A stretch of DNA of 37,452 nt. Source: an uncultured Verrucomicrobiota bacterium. GTDB taxonomy: Bacteria; Verrucomicrobiota; Verrucomicrobiia; Opitutales; Opitutaceae. Position numbers and translations under genes: made by a program. Where the stretch lies: assembly GCA_913058185.1 (NCBI GenBank), contig CAJXQX010000036.1, positions 1 through 37,452 on the forward strand. Direction: 5' to 3'. The notes under the pieces were generated by a model. It was given only the letters and a program-made list of their open reading frames with translations. It searched no databases and was not told where the DNA came from. Positions within the stretch are counted from its first letter, which is position 1; each line of letters opens with the position of its first letter. Shown piece after piece: positions 25,323 through 33,448 of the stretch.

Positions 25323-27074
25323 ATGCGAAACCTCCTCTGTTTGCTCGCCCTGCACATTGCCGCCAGCGCGAGCATTTTTGCCGCTACTCAACCCAACGTC
25401 ATCGTCATCCTCACCGACGATCAGGGCTGGGGTGATTTGAGCGTTAGCGGGAACCCCAACCTCTCCACGCCGAACATCGATACCCTCGCCCGCGACGGGG
25501 CAACATTCGACAATTTCTATGTCTGCCAGGTGTGTGCGCCTACCCGCGCCGAATTCCTCACCGGCCGCTACTATCCTCGCACCGGCGTGAGTGGAGTCAG
25601 TTCCGGACAAGGTCGGCTTAATCCCGACGAGACCACCATCGCCGACGTGTTTAAGGCCAACGGCTACACCACCGGCGCATTCGGCAAATGGCACAACGGC
25701 ACCCAGTCCCCCTATCACCCCAACGATCGTGGCTTCGACGAATACTACGGATTCACCTCCGGACACTGGGGCCACTACTTCAGCCCTCCGCTCGATCACA
25801 ATGGCCGCAAGGTTCGGGGCAACGGCTTCGTGGTCGACGACTTCACCGACCACGCGCTGGAATTCATCGAAGACAATCGCGACAATCCGTTCTTCTGCTA
25901 CCTGCCCTACAACACGCCGCATTCCCCGATGATGATTAGCGACGAGTTCTACGACAAATTCAGAGACGTCGACCCTGCCATGATGAACCGCGAACCAAAG
26001 CGCGAGGACGTGATGATGACCCGCGCCGCCCTCGCGATGTGCGAGAACATTGACTGGAATGTCGGCCGTATCCTCCAGCGGCTCGAAGAACTGAACCTGC
26101 AGAACGATACCATCGTCATCTATTTCTCTGACAATGGACCCAACTCCATTCGTTGGAACGGCGGCATGAAAGGCCGCAAAGGCTCCATCGATGAAGGCGG
26201 CCTGCGTTCGCCTTTCTTCATCCGCTGGCCGGACCAAATCGCCGCTGGCCTCCGCGTGCCTCAAGTCACCGCAGCAATCGACCTGCTGCCCACGCTGGCC
26301 GAACTCGCCGGCGCAGAGGTTGCCACGGCCAAGCCGATCGATGGTCAAAGTTTCCAGTCCCTCCTCGCTGGTCAGTCCAGTGCGTGGAACTACCGCCCCA
26401 TATTCAGCATCAAAAACAAGCAGGTCAGTGTGCGTAATCAACGCTACCGGCTCGATGCTACCGGCAAGCTCTTCGACATCACCGCCGACCGGGGCCAACA
26501 CCACGATGTCGCGGCGGAACACCCGGAGGTCCACGCGCGATTGACCAAGCTCGCCACTCGGCACAACGCGGCGATGCAACAGGATTTCGCCGCCTATCGC
26601 GATCGCCCGTTCACCGTCGGTTATGCCCCCGCGACCACCCTGCCCGCTCGGGACGGCATTCCTCACGGCACGATCATTCGCAGCTCCAAGGCCCCGAACA
26701 ACTCCTTCTTCAAAAACTGGACGAGCGAAGACGACGCAATCACCTGGAGCATCGATGTCGGCGAAGCCGGTGAATACGAGGCCACCGTGCATTACACCTG
26801 CGCCGAGGAAAACCTCGGCACCACCATCCAACTCGCCATGGAGCAAGGCGACAAAACCACCGCGCCCGTCACAATCGCGTTCAACCCGCCGCTCTACGAC
26901 AAGTCGATGGAACGCGTCGCCAATTCTCACTACTTTGTGAAGGATTTCCAGGCCCTTGATTTGGGCTCACTCCACCTTGAAAAAGGACGCGGCCAACTCC
27001 GACTCACCGCGCCCAATATCATTGGCCAATTGGCCATCGACGTGCACTCAGTCGAGCTGGTGAGAAAACCCTAA
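25323..27074 (+). CDS. Sulfatase 4 (type I) with C-terminal beta-sandwich domain
   Basis: Exported sulfatase, 583 residues from ATG 25323, which begins a signal peptide (RNLLCLLALHIAASASIFA); the frame is open from TTG 25278. Asp32-Asp33 (LTDDQGWGD), formylglycine Cys71 in VCAPTRAEFLTG (CxPTR, canonical), GKWHNG and FSDNGPNSIRWNGGMKG are all present. After the sulfatase fold (to about 430) comes an extra domain of about 150 residues (about 431-583) rich in beta strands (ITWSIDVGEAGEYEATVHY...), of the carbohydrate-binding type often attached to planctomycete/verrucomicrobial sulfatases. The gene has a higher GC third position than its neighbours, enough that the antisense strand is open for 582 codons. 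Confidence 0.92.
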   Translation: MRNLLCLLALHIAASASIFAATQPNVIVILTDDQGWGDLSVSGNPNLSTPNIDTLARDGATFDNFYVCQVCAPTRAEFLTGRYYPRTGVSGVSSGQGRLNPDETTIADVFKANGYTTGAFGKWHNGTQSPYHPNDRGFDEYYGFTSGHWGHYFSPPLDHNGRKVRGNGFVVDDFTDHALEFIEDNRDNPFFCYLPYNTPHSPMMISDEFYDKFRDVDPAMMNREPKREDVMMTRAALAMCENIDWNVGRILQRLEELNLQNDTIVIYFSDNGPNSIRWNGGMKGRKGSIDEGGLRSPFFIRWPDQIAAGLRVPQVTAAIDLLPTLAELAGAEVATAKPIDGQSFQSLLAGQSSAWNYRPIFSIKNKQVSVRNQRYRLDATGKLFDITADRGQHHDVAAEHPEVHARLTKLATRHNAAMQQDFAAYRDRPFTVGYAPATTLPARDGIPHGTIIRSSKAPNNSFFKNWTSEDDAITWSIDVGEAGEYEATVHYTCAEENLGTTIQLAMEQGDKTTAPVTIAFNPPLYDKSMERVANSHYFVKDFQALDLGSLHLEKGRGQLRLTAPNIIGQLAIDVHSVELVRKP

Positions 27075-27134
27075 TAAGGTTCGATACGTGCTCCCCCCAT
27101 CAAACGGGTTGATCGAAGGAAGGACGGACCGCCG

Positions 27135-27158
27135 CTGCTTGGTGCTAGCTCCAAGCAG
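27135..27158. terminator. Hairpin between convergent genes
   Basis: CTGCTTGG (27135-27142), an 8-base loop and CCAAGCAG (27151-27158) form a perfect 8-bp stem in the 137-bp gap between sulfatase 4 and the small secreted protein, which end towards each other. It is probably a bidirectional terminator, although neither side has a clear T-run. Confidence 0.5.
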
Positions 27159-27211
27159 ATCCTCCCCTAATACATTATAAAGCCCAAAGGAGGTCGATCT
27201 ACCCAAGGGAA

Positions 27212-27622
27212 TTAACCGGAACGTTTCGACGTCCAAGTCCCACTGGAGGACACCCTGCCCTTACGATTCAACACTTCGTAACCGCCGACCAGAAATTTCG
27301 AGGTCACCGCTCCTTTCAATTTAACGGTGCTGGTTTGACCTTCAGCTCTGAAGTCGAAAACGATCTCTACCTTGCTCCCGTCAATCGCGACGGATTTCAT
27401 GGTCACGGGAATGCTATCCCCATCGGCCCACAACTTAACCTCAGCCGACCACGAGTCCGCCACCGAATCGACCAACGCAATATCAATATTGCCCGTGCTG
27501 CCATCGTTGCTGCTCCAGCTTCCGGAATACTCTCCGGTAACTTGTGGTTCCGCTGCGGCGAGAGAAGTCGAGGTGGCGCAAATAACGGCAAGGGTCAGGG
27601 CGAGAAAGATCAGTTTTTTCAT
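27212..27622 (-). CDS. Small secreted beta-rich protein, function unknown
   Basis: This 136-residue protein has a signal peptide (1-23, ending SLAAAE). The mature part alternates short strands: VTGEYSGSWSSNDGSTG, WSAEVKLWADGDSIPVTMKSVAIDG, KVEIVFDFRAEGQTSTVKLKGAV and FLVGGYEVLNRKGRVSSSGTWTSKR, described here as separate segments. The pattern of repeated 'G.y.G.w' starts and a closing SSGTWT resembles a small lipocalin-like or fatty-acid-binding-like barrel. I do not recognise a named family. It sits between sulfatases 4 and 5 and is divergent from sulfatase 5, so it may share control with it. A periplasmic ligand-binding role is conceivable but not shown. Confidence 0.7.
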   Translation of the reverse strand: MKKLIFLALTLAVICATSTSLAAAEPQVTGEYSGSWSSNDGSTGNIDIALVDSVADSWSAEVKLWADGDSIPVTMKSVAIDGSKVEIVFDFRAEGQTSTVKLKGAVTSKFLVGGYEVLNRKGRVSSSGTWTSKRSG

Positions 27623-27973
27623 GCTATTTCTGGGGAGTGGAGATGAACTACAGATTTGTGAACGGGGTTATAACGAGGTATTTGACTCACCCTCGACCTC
27701 AAGACGAATCTCCCTCTCATTTCGGTGAAAAGATTCTGCCCAAATACACCATGAATCGCCGGATGCTCCGGCGCGTGGCCCCCCCCTCCATAGACGGAAT
27801 ACGCTCTTCCCGTTCTTTTACCGAAGCCTCTTTGAATATTCCGCAACACTCTCGTCGAGGTGAGATCTTGATCCGACTCGGAAAGCTTCCGACATTATCC
27901 GTCCCCGATTTTAACCGAAGCGGCGCTCTCATTCGTCTCTAGTATAGAACCCTGCCTCCGCCCCTCCATCCGC
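27623..27973. other. Divergent promoter region, 351 bp
   Basis: This gap lies between the starts of the small secreted protein (minus) and sulfatase 5 (plus). Short frames exist on both strands but have no signal peptide, family match or favourable start, so I reject them as genes. No strong palindrome or consensus promoter stands out; both genes presumably initiate here. Confidence 0.4.
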
Positions 27974-29341
27974 ATGCACGCATTCAAACAATTCCGGACC
28001 AGATTTTTCCTGTTAATGCTGTCTGCATTTGGCCTGTCGGCCCTCTCGATGGGGGCTGAGACCCGCCCCAACATAATTTTCATCATGGCCGATGATCTCG
28101 GCTACGGAGATCTCGGTTCCTACGGCCAAACGGTGATTCAAACGCCGCATCTCGATCACATGGCCGCGGAAGGCATCCGCTTCACCGATTTCTACGCCGG
28201 ATCTCCGGTTTGCGCACCTTCGCGGAGTGTGCTCATGACGGGACAGCACACCGGGCATACCACAGTCCGAGGAAACTTCGGAAAGTTCGGCGTGCTCGGA
28301 TTGGCCGGAAACAAGGGACGTGTCCCCCTATTCGCGGAAGATGTGACGATCGCTGAGGTTTTGAAATCAGCGGGCTATGCCACCGGAATCACCGGCAAGT
28401 GGGGTTTAGGCGAACCCGCCACCACCGGAGTTCCGAACGACCAAGGTTTCGACGAATGGTTCGGCTACCTCAATCAGCGGCGAGCGCACAGTTATTTCCC
28501 CGAGTATATTTGGAAGAACCGGGACCGCTTCGATCTCCCGGGAAACGCAAACGGTGACCAAAAAACTTATACTCATGATCTCTTCACCGAATTTGCGCTA
28601 GACTTCGTCGAACGCCACCAAGCCGGCCCGTTCTTTCTCTACCTCCCGTATACCGTGCCTCACTCCAAGTATGAGATTCCGGATACCGCGCCCTACTCCG
28701 ATAAACCGTGGACGGACGACGAGAAAGTGCACGCGGCTATGATCACCCGACTCGATCGTGACATCGGACAATTATTCGCCCTTTTAAAATCACTGGAAAT
28801 CGATGAAAAAACCATCGTGTTTTTCTGCTCCGACAACGGAGCCGCCGAACGTTGGGAAGGTCGATTTGACAGCTCCGGTCCATTGCGTGGTCGTAAACGA
28901 GACGTCTACGAGGGCGGCATTCGCTCACCGATGATCGTGCGCTGGCCCGGCCAGATTGCCTCTGGTTCAACCAATGACACCCCGTGGTATTTGGCGGATG
29001 TTTTGCCCACCCTTGCTGGCGTCGCGCAAACTTCAGTTCCAGAATCCATCGACGGCGTAAATGTCATGCCGGTAATCCGTGGCGAAGTGACCGAGCTCGG
29101 TGATCGATTCCTGTATTGGGAGTTCTTTGAAAATGGTTTCCAGCAAGCCGTGCGCTGGGGCGGCTGGAAGGCTGTTCGTCCCCAGCCGGGTGAACCCTTG
29201 GAAATCTATCACCTCTCCCGTGATCTCGGAGAAACCACGAATATTGCTCCCAGCTCCCCCGCAATCGTGCGGACTATTGAGGACTACTTGGCGACTGCCC
29301 GAACGACTTCCAAGAATTGGCCGATTGAATCACTCGACTGA
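27974..29341 (+). CDS. Sulfatase 5 (type I)
   Basis: Exported sulfatase, 455 residues, signal peptide to about 28 (LSALSMGAE). Asp40-Asp41 in IMADDLGYGDLGSYG, formylglycine Cys80 in VCAPSRSVLMTG (canonical CxPSR), GKWGLGEP, then RRAHSYFPEYIW and CSDNGAAERWEG as the second metal block. The GLGEP in place of GLHLG and the NQRRAHSYFP insertion mark it as a different subfamily from sulfatases 1, 3 and 7; similar proteins are annotated as arylsulfatases acting on sulfated marine glycans. The C terminus has YHLSRDLGETTNIA. It converges with sulfatase 6, with 27 bases between their stops. Confidence 0.92.
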   Translation: MHAFKQFRTRFFLLMLSAFGLSALSMGAETRPNIIFIMADDLGYGDLGSYGQTVIQTPHLDHMAAEGIRFTDFYAGSPVCAPSRSVLMTGQHTGHTTVRGNFGKFGVLGLAGNKGRVPLFAEDVTIAEVLKSAGYATGITGKWGLGEPATTGVPNDQGFDEWFGYLNQRRAHSYFPEYIWKNRDRFDLPGNANGDQKTYTHDLFTEFALDFVERHQAGPFFLYLPYTVPHSKYEIPDTAPYSDKPWTDDEKVHAAMITRLDRDIGQLFALLKSLEIDEKTIVFFCSDNGAAERWEGRFDSSGPLRGRKRDVYEGGIRSPMIVRWPGQIASGSTNDTPWYLADVLPTLAGVAQTSVPESIDGVNVMPVIRGEVTELGDRFLYWEFFENGFQQAVRWGGWKAVRPQPGEPLEIYHLSRDLGETTNIAPSSPAIVRTIEDYLATARTTSKNWPIESLD

Positions 29342-29368
29342 GATTCACCCGCAGTCTCGAAAACGCGG

Positions 29369-31087
29369 TTAAAGCACATTCATGTTAAGATGCTTCTCGG
29401 GGCCATTGTGGTCCTTCAGAAACGCTTCAATCTTCGCGGTGATGGCGGGGTATTGCGGTGCGACATCCTTCGCTTCCGCGAACATTTCGACCTTGGGGCC
29501 ATAGAGCATCAGCGGAGAACCATCGCTAGGAACGACCGCCTTAAAGTCACCATAGCGCACGAAGTGTTTGTAGTTCGGATCGTCGGGAATCGCCTTTGCG
29601 AGTCGTTTCACGGTTTTGGCGTGCGCGGGGTCGTCGATCAGATTGGTCCATTCCTGCGGATCAGTCTTGAGATTGTAGAGCTCTTGCGAGCCGTCAAAAT
29701 AACGAGTATAGCGCCAATTCCACACCCGAACGGTATGGGTCCCTCGGCCGACGGTTGAGATCGCGCCTTTCTTCCAATCCGCAGTGTCTCCCGCCAAGAG
29801 CTTCACCATGGAACTGCCATCTAAATCCGGACGCTGCTCCAATCCGAGCATTTCAATAACAGTAGGATAAACATCCAATAATGAGACGGGGGCTCGAACG
29901 GGTTTGCTGGCGTTGAACTTGATCGACGCATCGTTGGTCGCCGGCGCGATGATCAACGGCACGCGAGTCGAACGTTCCCAGGGCGTGAATTTCCCCCAGT
30001 GCTCTTTTTCACCCAACTGCCACCCGTGGTCGGACCAGAGCACGATCATGGTATTGTCGGCATGCTCAGAAGCCTCCAACGCATCGAGAACCTTGCCGAG
30101 CTGTGCATCCACAAAAGAAATGCAGGCGAGATAGGCGCTGACCGCGTTGCGCCACTGGCCATTTTCTACCGTCGTGTCGTGTCGACCACTGGTGAGCGCG
30201 TAGCGGCCTAAGTCTTGAGCCGTGCGCGAAAGATCATCTAAATCGTTAGCCAATACTTCCGGTAATACGACCGACTCGGGCGGATACATATCGTGATATT
30301 TTTTAGGCGCCCACAGCGGTTGGTGGGGCCGATAAAAGCCGACCGCCAACATGAAGGGTTGGTTGTAAGATTCGCCGAGCTTTTCCACCGCCCAATCCGC
30401 ACTTTGGGTATCGGTCCACTCCGACTCTGGTCGATCGATCACGCCCCAATCAAAGGAGTCGATGGTTGAGGAATTGGGCTTTCGATCACGCGGCATTTGA
30501 TTGAGCGGCATGGTGATACCGAGACGCGGAATCTCGTGTCGCACATAGGGTTCCGAATCCGCCAGTTCCTCCGCTGTGATGGTTTTCTCATCATCGAGGA
30601 TCGGCCGCCATTTATTGTAGTCCGGACCATACTCATCAAAATACGACTGACTCTTCCCGTGGATAAGTTTGCCCGTGCCCATCGTGTAGTAGCCCTGCGC
30701 CGCCAAGTCCTCGGGCAACACCGAGGCATCTGGATTCGTCTGCTCCAGCTTCTGCCCATTGCCGTAAACTCCGGTGTGCATCGGCAACAGACCCGTCCAA
30801 TTGGAAGCGCGTGAGCCGCTGCAAGCGGGCACCACACAATGCGCATTGGTGAACAGCATCCCGCGTTCGGCCAACCGATCGATATTTGGCGTCTGCACCT
30901 GTGGGTGGCCTTGTAGCGCGCCCACCCAATCGTTCAGATCATCGATCGTGATGTAGAGAATGTTGGTTTTCGTCGGCCCATCGCCCATCGGTTTTGCCGC
31001 CGAAAGAGACGGCTGAGCAAGTAGCAATAAGACGGCAGTTAGAAGAGGCGCAATGCATGCGACGGTAAAGCGAGGGGGGCGCGACAT
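29369..31087 (-). CDS. Sulfatase 6 (iduronate-2-sulfatase-like) with CSGSR motif
   Basis: The largest plain sulfatase here, 572 residues, signal peptide 1-31. ITIDDLNDW (metal Asp49-Asp50), GTGKLIHG, FYRPHQPLWAPKKY and WSDHGWQLGEKEHWGK are hallmarks of the iduronate-2-sulfatase/choline-sulfatase side of family S1. The formylglycine motif reads Cys89-Ser-Gly-Ser-Arg: glycine replaces the proline of CxPxR, and the following RASNWTG differs from the usual R.ALLTG. All other active-site blocks are intact. Some planctomycete relatives may share this spelling, so it could be a subfamily trait rather than a lesion. The C terminus is extended by about 70 residues after LYNLKTDPQEWTNL. Convergent with sulfatase 5, divergent from sulfatase 7. 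Confidence 0.9.
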   Translation of the reverse strand: MSRPPRFTVACIAPLLTAVLLLLAQPSLSAAKPMGDGPTKTNILYITIDDLNDWVGALQGHPQVQTPNIDRLAERGMLFTNAHCVVPACSGSRASNWTGLLPMHTGVYGNGQKLEQTNPDASVLPEDLAAQGYYTMGTGKLIHGKSQSYFDEYGPDYNKWRPILDDEKTITAEELADSEPYVRHEIPRLGITMPLNQMPRDRKPNSSTIDSFDWGVIDRPESEWTDTQSADWAVEKLGESYNQPFMLAVGFYRPHQPLWAPKKYHDMYPPESVVLPEVLANDLDDLSRTAQDLGRYALTSGRHDTTVENGQWRNAVSAYLACISFVDAQLGKVLDALEASEHADNTMIVLWSDHGWQLGEKEHWGKFTPWERSTRVPLIIAPATNDASIKFNASKPVRAPVSLLDVYPTVIEMLGLEQRPDLDGSSMVKLLAGDTADWKKGAISTVGRGTHTVRVWNWRYTRYFDGSQELYNLKTDPQEWTNLIDDPAHAKTVKRLAKAIPDDPNYKHFVRYGDFKAVVPSDGSPLMLYGPKVEMFAEAKDVAPQYPAITAKIEAFLKDHNGPEKHLNMNVL

Positions 31088-31210
31088 ATCAATAGGAAAA
31101 CTGGGTCACTATTCGCAGAAATCAACCTTCCCGTTTCTTGCTATTTCCCCATCGTGTAAGGACCACGCGTGTCGCTCAATGCGGTGCGTAGTCAATTGAT
31201 CGTCCACCCC

Positions 31211-32542
31211 ATGAAATCACTGATAACCTTCCTCAGTCTTCTGACCCTCGCTTCAGCCGCCGAGAAACCGGTAAACGTGTTACTGATCATGGCCGACGAT
31301 ATCGGTTTTGAATGCTTCAGCAGTTACGGCAGCGAGGAATACTCAACCCCACGACTCGATGCCCTCGCGGCTGCGGGTATCCGATTCGAGAACTGCCACT
31401 CCACGCCGCTGTGCACTCCCAGTCGCGTCAATCTCATGTCCGGCAAGTCCAACGTTTTTAACTATCAGGACTTTGGTTTGTATCCCAACGGCGAACCCAC
31501 CTTCGCGAACCATTTCAAAGAATCCGGCTACGCCACTGCGGCCGCGGGCAAATGGCAGCTCAAAACCGAGGACGGCGGAACGACACCACAAGAAGCCGGC
31601 TTCGATTCCTACTGCCTATGGAATACCCCCATGACCAGTCGAGCGCGTTATTGGGATCCTTCGCTCGAAAGTGATGGAACGTTGCTCGATCTTCCCGAGG
31701 GAGCTTACGGCCCTGATGTCTGCACGGACTTCCTCGCCGACTTCATCGAGTCATGCGCCGAAACCGACACTCCGTTTCTCGCCTACTATCCGATGATTCT
31801 GGTGCACAACCCGTTTCCTGTCGCCCCAAACAGCGCGGACATGAATGAAACCGACGACAAAAAGAATTTCATCGATATGGTGAACTACATGGATGCGCTC
31901 GTTGGACGTCTCGTGGATACGCTCGAAGCCAATGGCCTGCGCGATAATACCCTCATCATATTCACCGGCGACAATGGCACGAACGCTGATCTTGTATCCG
32001 AGTTTGAAGGGCAACCGCTGCGCGGTGGTAAAGGCTACACCTACGATCACGGCACCCACGTGCCCCTGGTCGCCAACTGGCCGAACCACATTCCCGCCGG
32101 ACAGATCAACCGCGACCTGATCGCGTTTTCCGATTTCTTCCCGACCATGGTGGAGGCTACGGGACTACCTCCGAAAAAAATCACCGACAGCGATGGCACA
32201 AGTTTCTGGCCTCAGTGTGTGGGTGAAGCCGGTTCCCCGCGGGAGTGGATTTACGGTTACTACTTCCCTCGTCCTTACGCCGAGGGTTACGACGACAAGT
32301 ATCGGCACTGGGAAGTGCGTTATGCGCGGGATCACCGCTTCAAGCTTTACGATAGTGGCGATCTATATGACACCCAGTTAGACGTGCTGGAAACCACCCG
32401 ACTCAATCCCCACCACCTCGACCACGAAGCTCAAGCCGCGCGCAAAAAACTCCAAGCCGTGCTCGACGCCCACCCTCAGCAGGGTGCCATGGTCGACTAC
32501 TCGCGGGTCAACGGAGTCCTCCCGTCGAACACCAAACTTTAA
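31211..32542 (+). CDS. Sulfatase 7 (type I)
   Basis: Exported sulfatase, 443 residues from ATG 31211, which starts a short signal peptide (KSLITFLSLLTLASA); the frame is open from GTG 31169. Asp29-Asp30 in IMADDIGFECFSSYG, Cys68 in LCTPSRVNLMSG (canonical CxPSR), GKWQLK, MILVHNPF and FTGDNGTNAD are visible. It is a paralogue of sulfatase 3, sharing IGFEC.SSYGS, the order of blocks and a similar length, but it keeps the active-site proline. The first DUF1080 gene follows 13 bases downstream on the same strand, so the two form an operon. Divergent from sulfatase 6 across 123 bases. Confidence 0.92.
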   Translation: MKSLITFLSLLTLASAAEKPVNVLLIMADDIGFECFSSYGSEEYSTPRLDALAAAGIRFENCHSTPLCTPSRVNLMSGKSNVFNYQDFGLYPNGEPTFANHFKESGYATAAAGKWQLKTEDGGTTPQEAGFDSYCLWNTPMTSRARYWDPSLESDGTLLDLPEGAYGPDVCTDFLADFIESCAETDTPFLAYYPMILVHNPFPVAPNSADMNETDDKKNFIDMVNYMDALVGRLVDTLEANGLRDNTLIIFTGDNGTNADLVSEFEGQPLRGGKGYTYDHGTHVPLVANWPNHIPAGQINRDLIAFSDFFPTMVEATGLPPKKITDSDGTSFWPQCVGEAGSPREWIYGYYFPRPYAEGYDDKYRHWEVRYARDHRFKLYDSGDLYDTQLDVLETTRLNPHHLDHEAQAARKKLQAVLDAHPQQGAMVDYSRVNGVLPSNTKL

Positions 32543-32555
32543 CCATTCCCCTATC

Positions 32556-33305
32556 ATGAAATCCCCTATCCTCCTCATTCTGGCGTGCCTTTCCATCCCT
32601 CTCTTCGCGGGTGAACTCGATCCCGGACCCAATCAACAAAAATGGTTCAAGCACTACGAAAAACAGAAGAATCTGCCTGTCCCAGGCGAGATGCTGATCA
32701 ACAAAAAAGATGAGCCTAACCTCACCGGAAAAGGATTCATCGATCTGTTTAATGGTAAGAATCTGGACGACTGGGAAGCCATCGGCGGCACCTGCAAATT
32801 CACGGTGCAAGGAGACTCCATTCGCGGGGTAACCGTGCCTGGATCAGAGAGCACCTACCTTTATACCAAGAAGGCTGACTTCGCGGATTTCATTTTTACG
32901 TGTGATCTGAAATGGGAGGTGGAAGGAAACACGGGCGTAATGTTCCGCGCGACTCGCACGGAGGGTAAAACCGGCCCCACTGCTTACGGTCCACAAATGG
33001 AGATGGAACCCTTTTCGCACGGACGCGGATGGTCTGGTGGCATCTACGGACAAGCGGCTGGTGGCTGGTTCTACCCGGTTTGGCTGGCGGAACACGCCGA
33101 GACGCGTAAAGCCCAAATCCAGCATGGTTGGAACCGTATGACCATCGAAGCCCGTGGCGCCAAGGTGCGCACCTGGCTCAACGGTGTGCCCGTCTCCAAC
33201 TGGAGAACCGACACCTTTCTCTCCGGCGCATTTGGCCTTCAAGTCCACAAGGGTGAAGCAGGGACAATCTATTGGCGGAACCTGAAGGTGAAGTCGCTGG
33301 ATTGA
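32556..33305 (+). CDS. DUF1080 protein (3-keto-disaccharide hydrolase domain) 1
   Basis: ATG 32556 begins a signal peptide (KSPILLILACLSIPLFAGE); 249 residues. A spacer of about 40 residues precedes the concanavalin-like DUF1080 fold (about 55-249): FIDLFNGKNLDDWEAIGG, FTCDLKWEVEGNTGVMFR, and a C-terminal AFGLQVHKGEAGTIYWRNLKVK. In the family these beta-sandwich proteins are secreted glycan-processing enzymes; some hydrolyse 3-keto-glycosides produced by sugar 3-dehydrogenases, so pairing with an oxidoreductase is expected, and the cupredoxin fusion at 16194 would be a candidate partner (inference). It is 13 bases downstream of sulfatase 7 with no terminator between. Confidence 0.88.
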   Translation: MKSPILLILACLSIPLFAGELDPGPNQQKWFKHYEKQKNLPVPGEMLINKKDEPNLTGKGFIDLFNGKNLDDWEAIGGTCKFTVQGDSIRGVTVPGSESTYLYTKKADFADFIFTCDLKWEVEGNTGVMFRATRTEGKTGPTAYGPQMEMEPFSHGRGWSGGIYGQAAGGWFYPVWLAEHAETRKAQIQHGWNRMTIEARGAKVRTWLNGVPVSNWRTDTFLSGAFGLQVHKGEAGTIYWRNLKVKSLD

Positions 33306-33339
33306 GCGAGTAGCGGGATCGCTCCGCGCCTCAAGGTAG

Positions 33340-33437
33340 GGTCGGACCGCTGGGCCGACCGCAGTTGCTTCAAAGTAGGACACGGACGGCCATCCGCCTT
33401 CGCCAAGGCTATGGCGGACAAGGCGGTCCGTCCCTAC
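33340..33437. repeat. Nested palindromic repeat region between convergent genes
   Basis: Hairpin 1 is GGTCGG/CCGACC at 33340-33360. A larger cruciform follows: GTAGG (33375-33379) with CCTAC (33433-33437), GGACGG (33384-33389) with CCGTCC (33428-33433, sharing one base with the outer arm), and an inner TCCGCC (33393-33398) with GGCGGA (33413-33418). The inner core matches 10231-10250. It lies between two DUF1080 genes that end towards each other, so it may also stop transcription. Confidence 0.6.
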
Positions 33438-33448
33438 CATTGTCCAAG

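Noticed and set aside
25182-26930. 582-codon open frame antisense to sulfatase 4
   Set aside because: It is the mirror of a GC-rich, strongly biased sulfatase gene. Its translation is low-complexity Gly/Val/Glu-rich, without domains or a signal, while the plus strand has a complete sulfatase.
27637-27942. Short frames on both strands upstream of sulfatase 5
   Set aside because: They overlap each other in a divergent promoter region and have no signal peptide or domain.
20901-32542. SusC/SusD-type polysaccharide utilisation locus
   Set aside because: No TonB-dependent receptor or SusD-like lipoprotein is present; the only TonB-like element is a C-terminal domain on a secreted protein.
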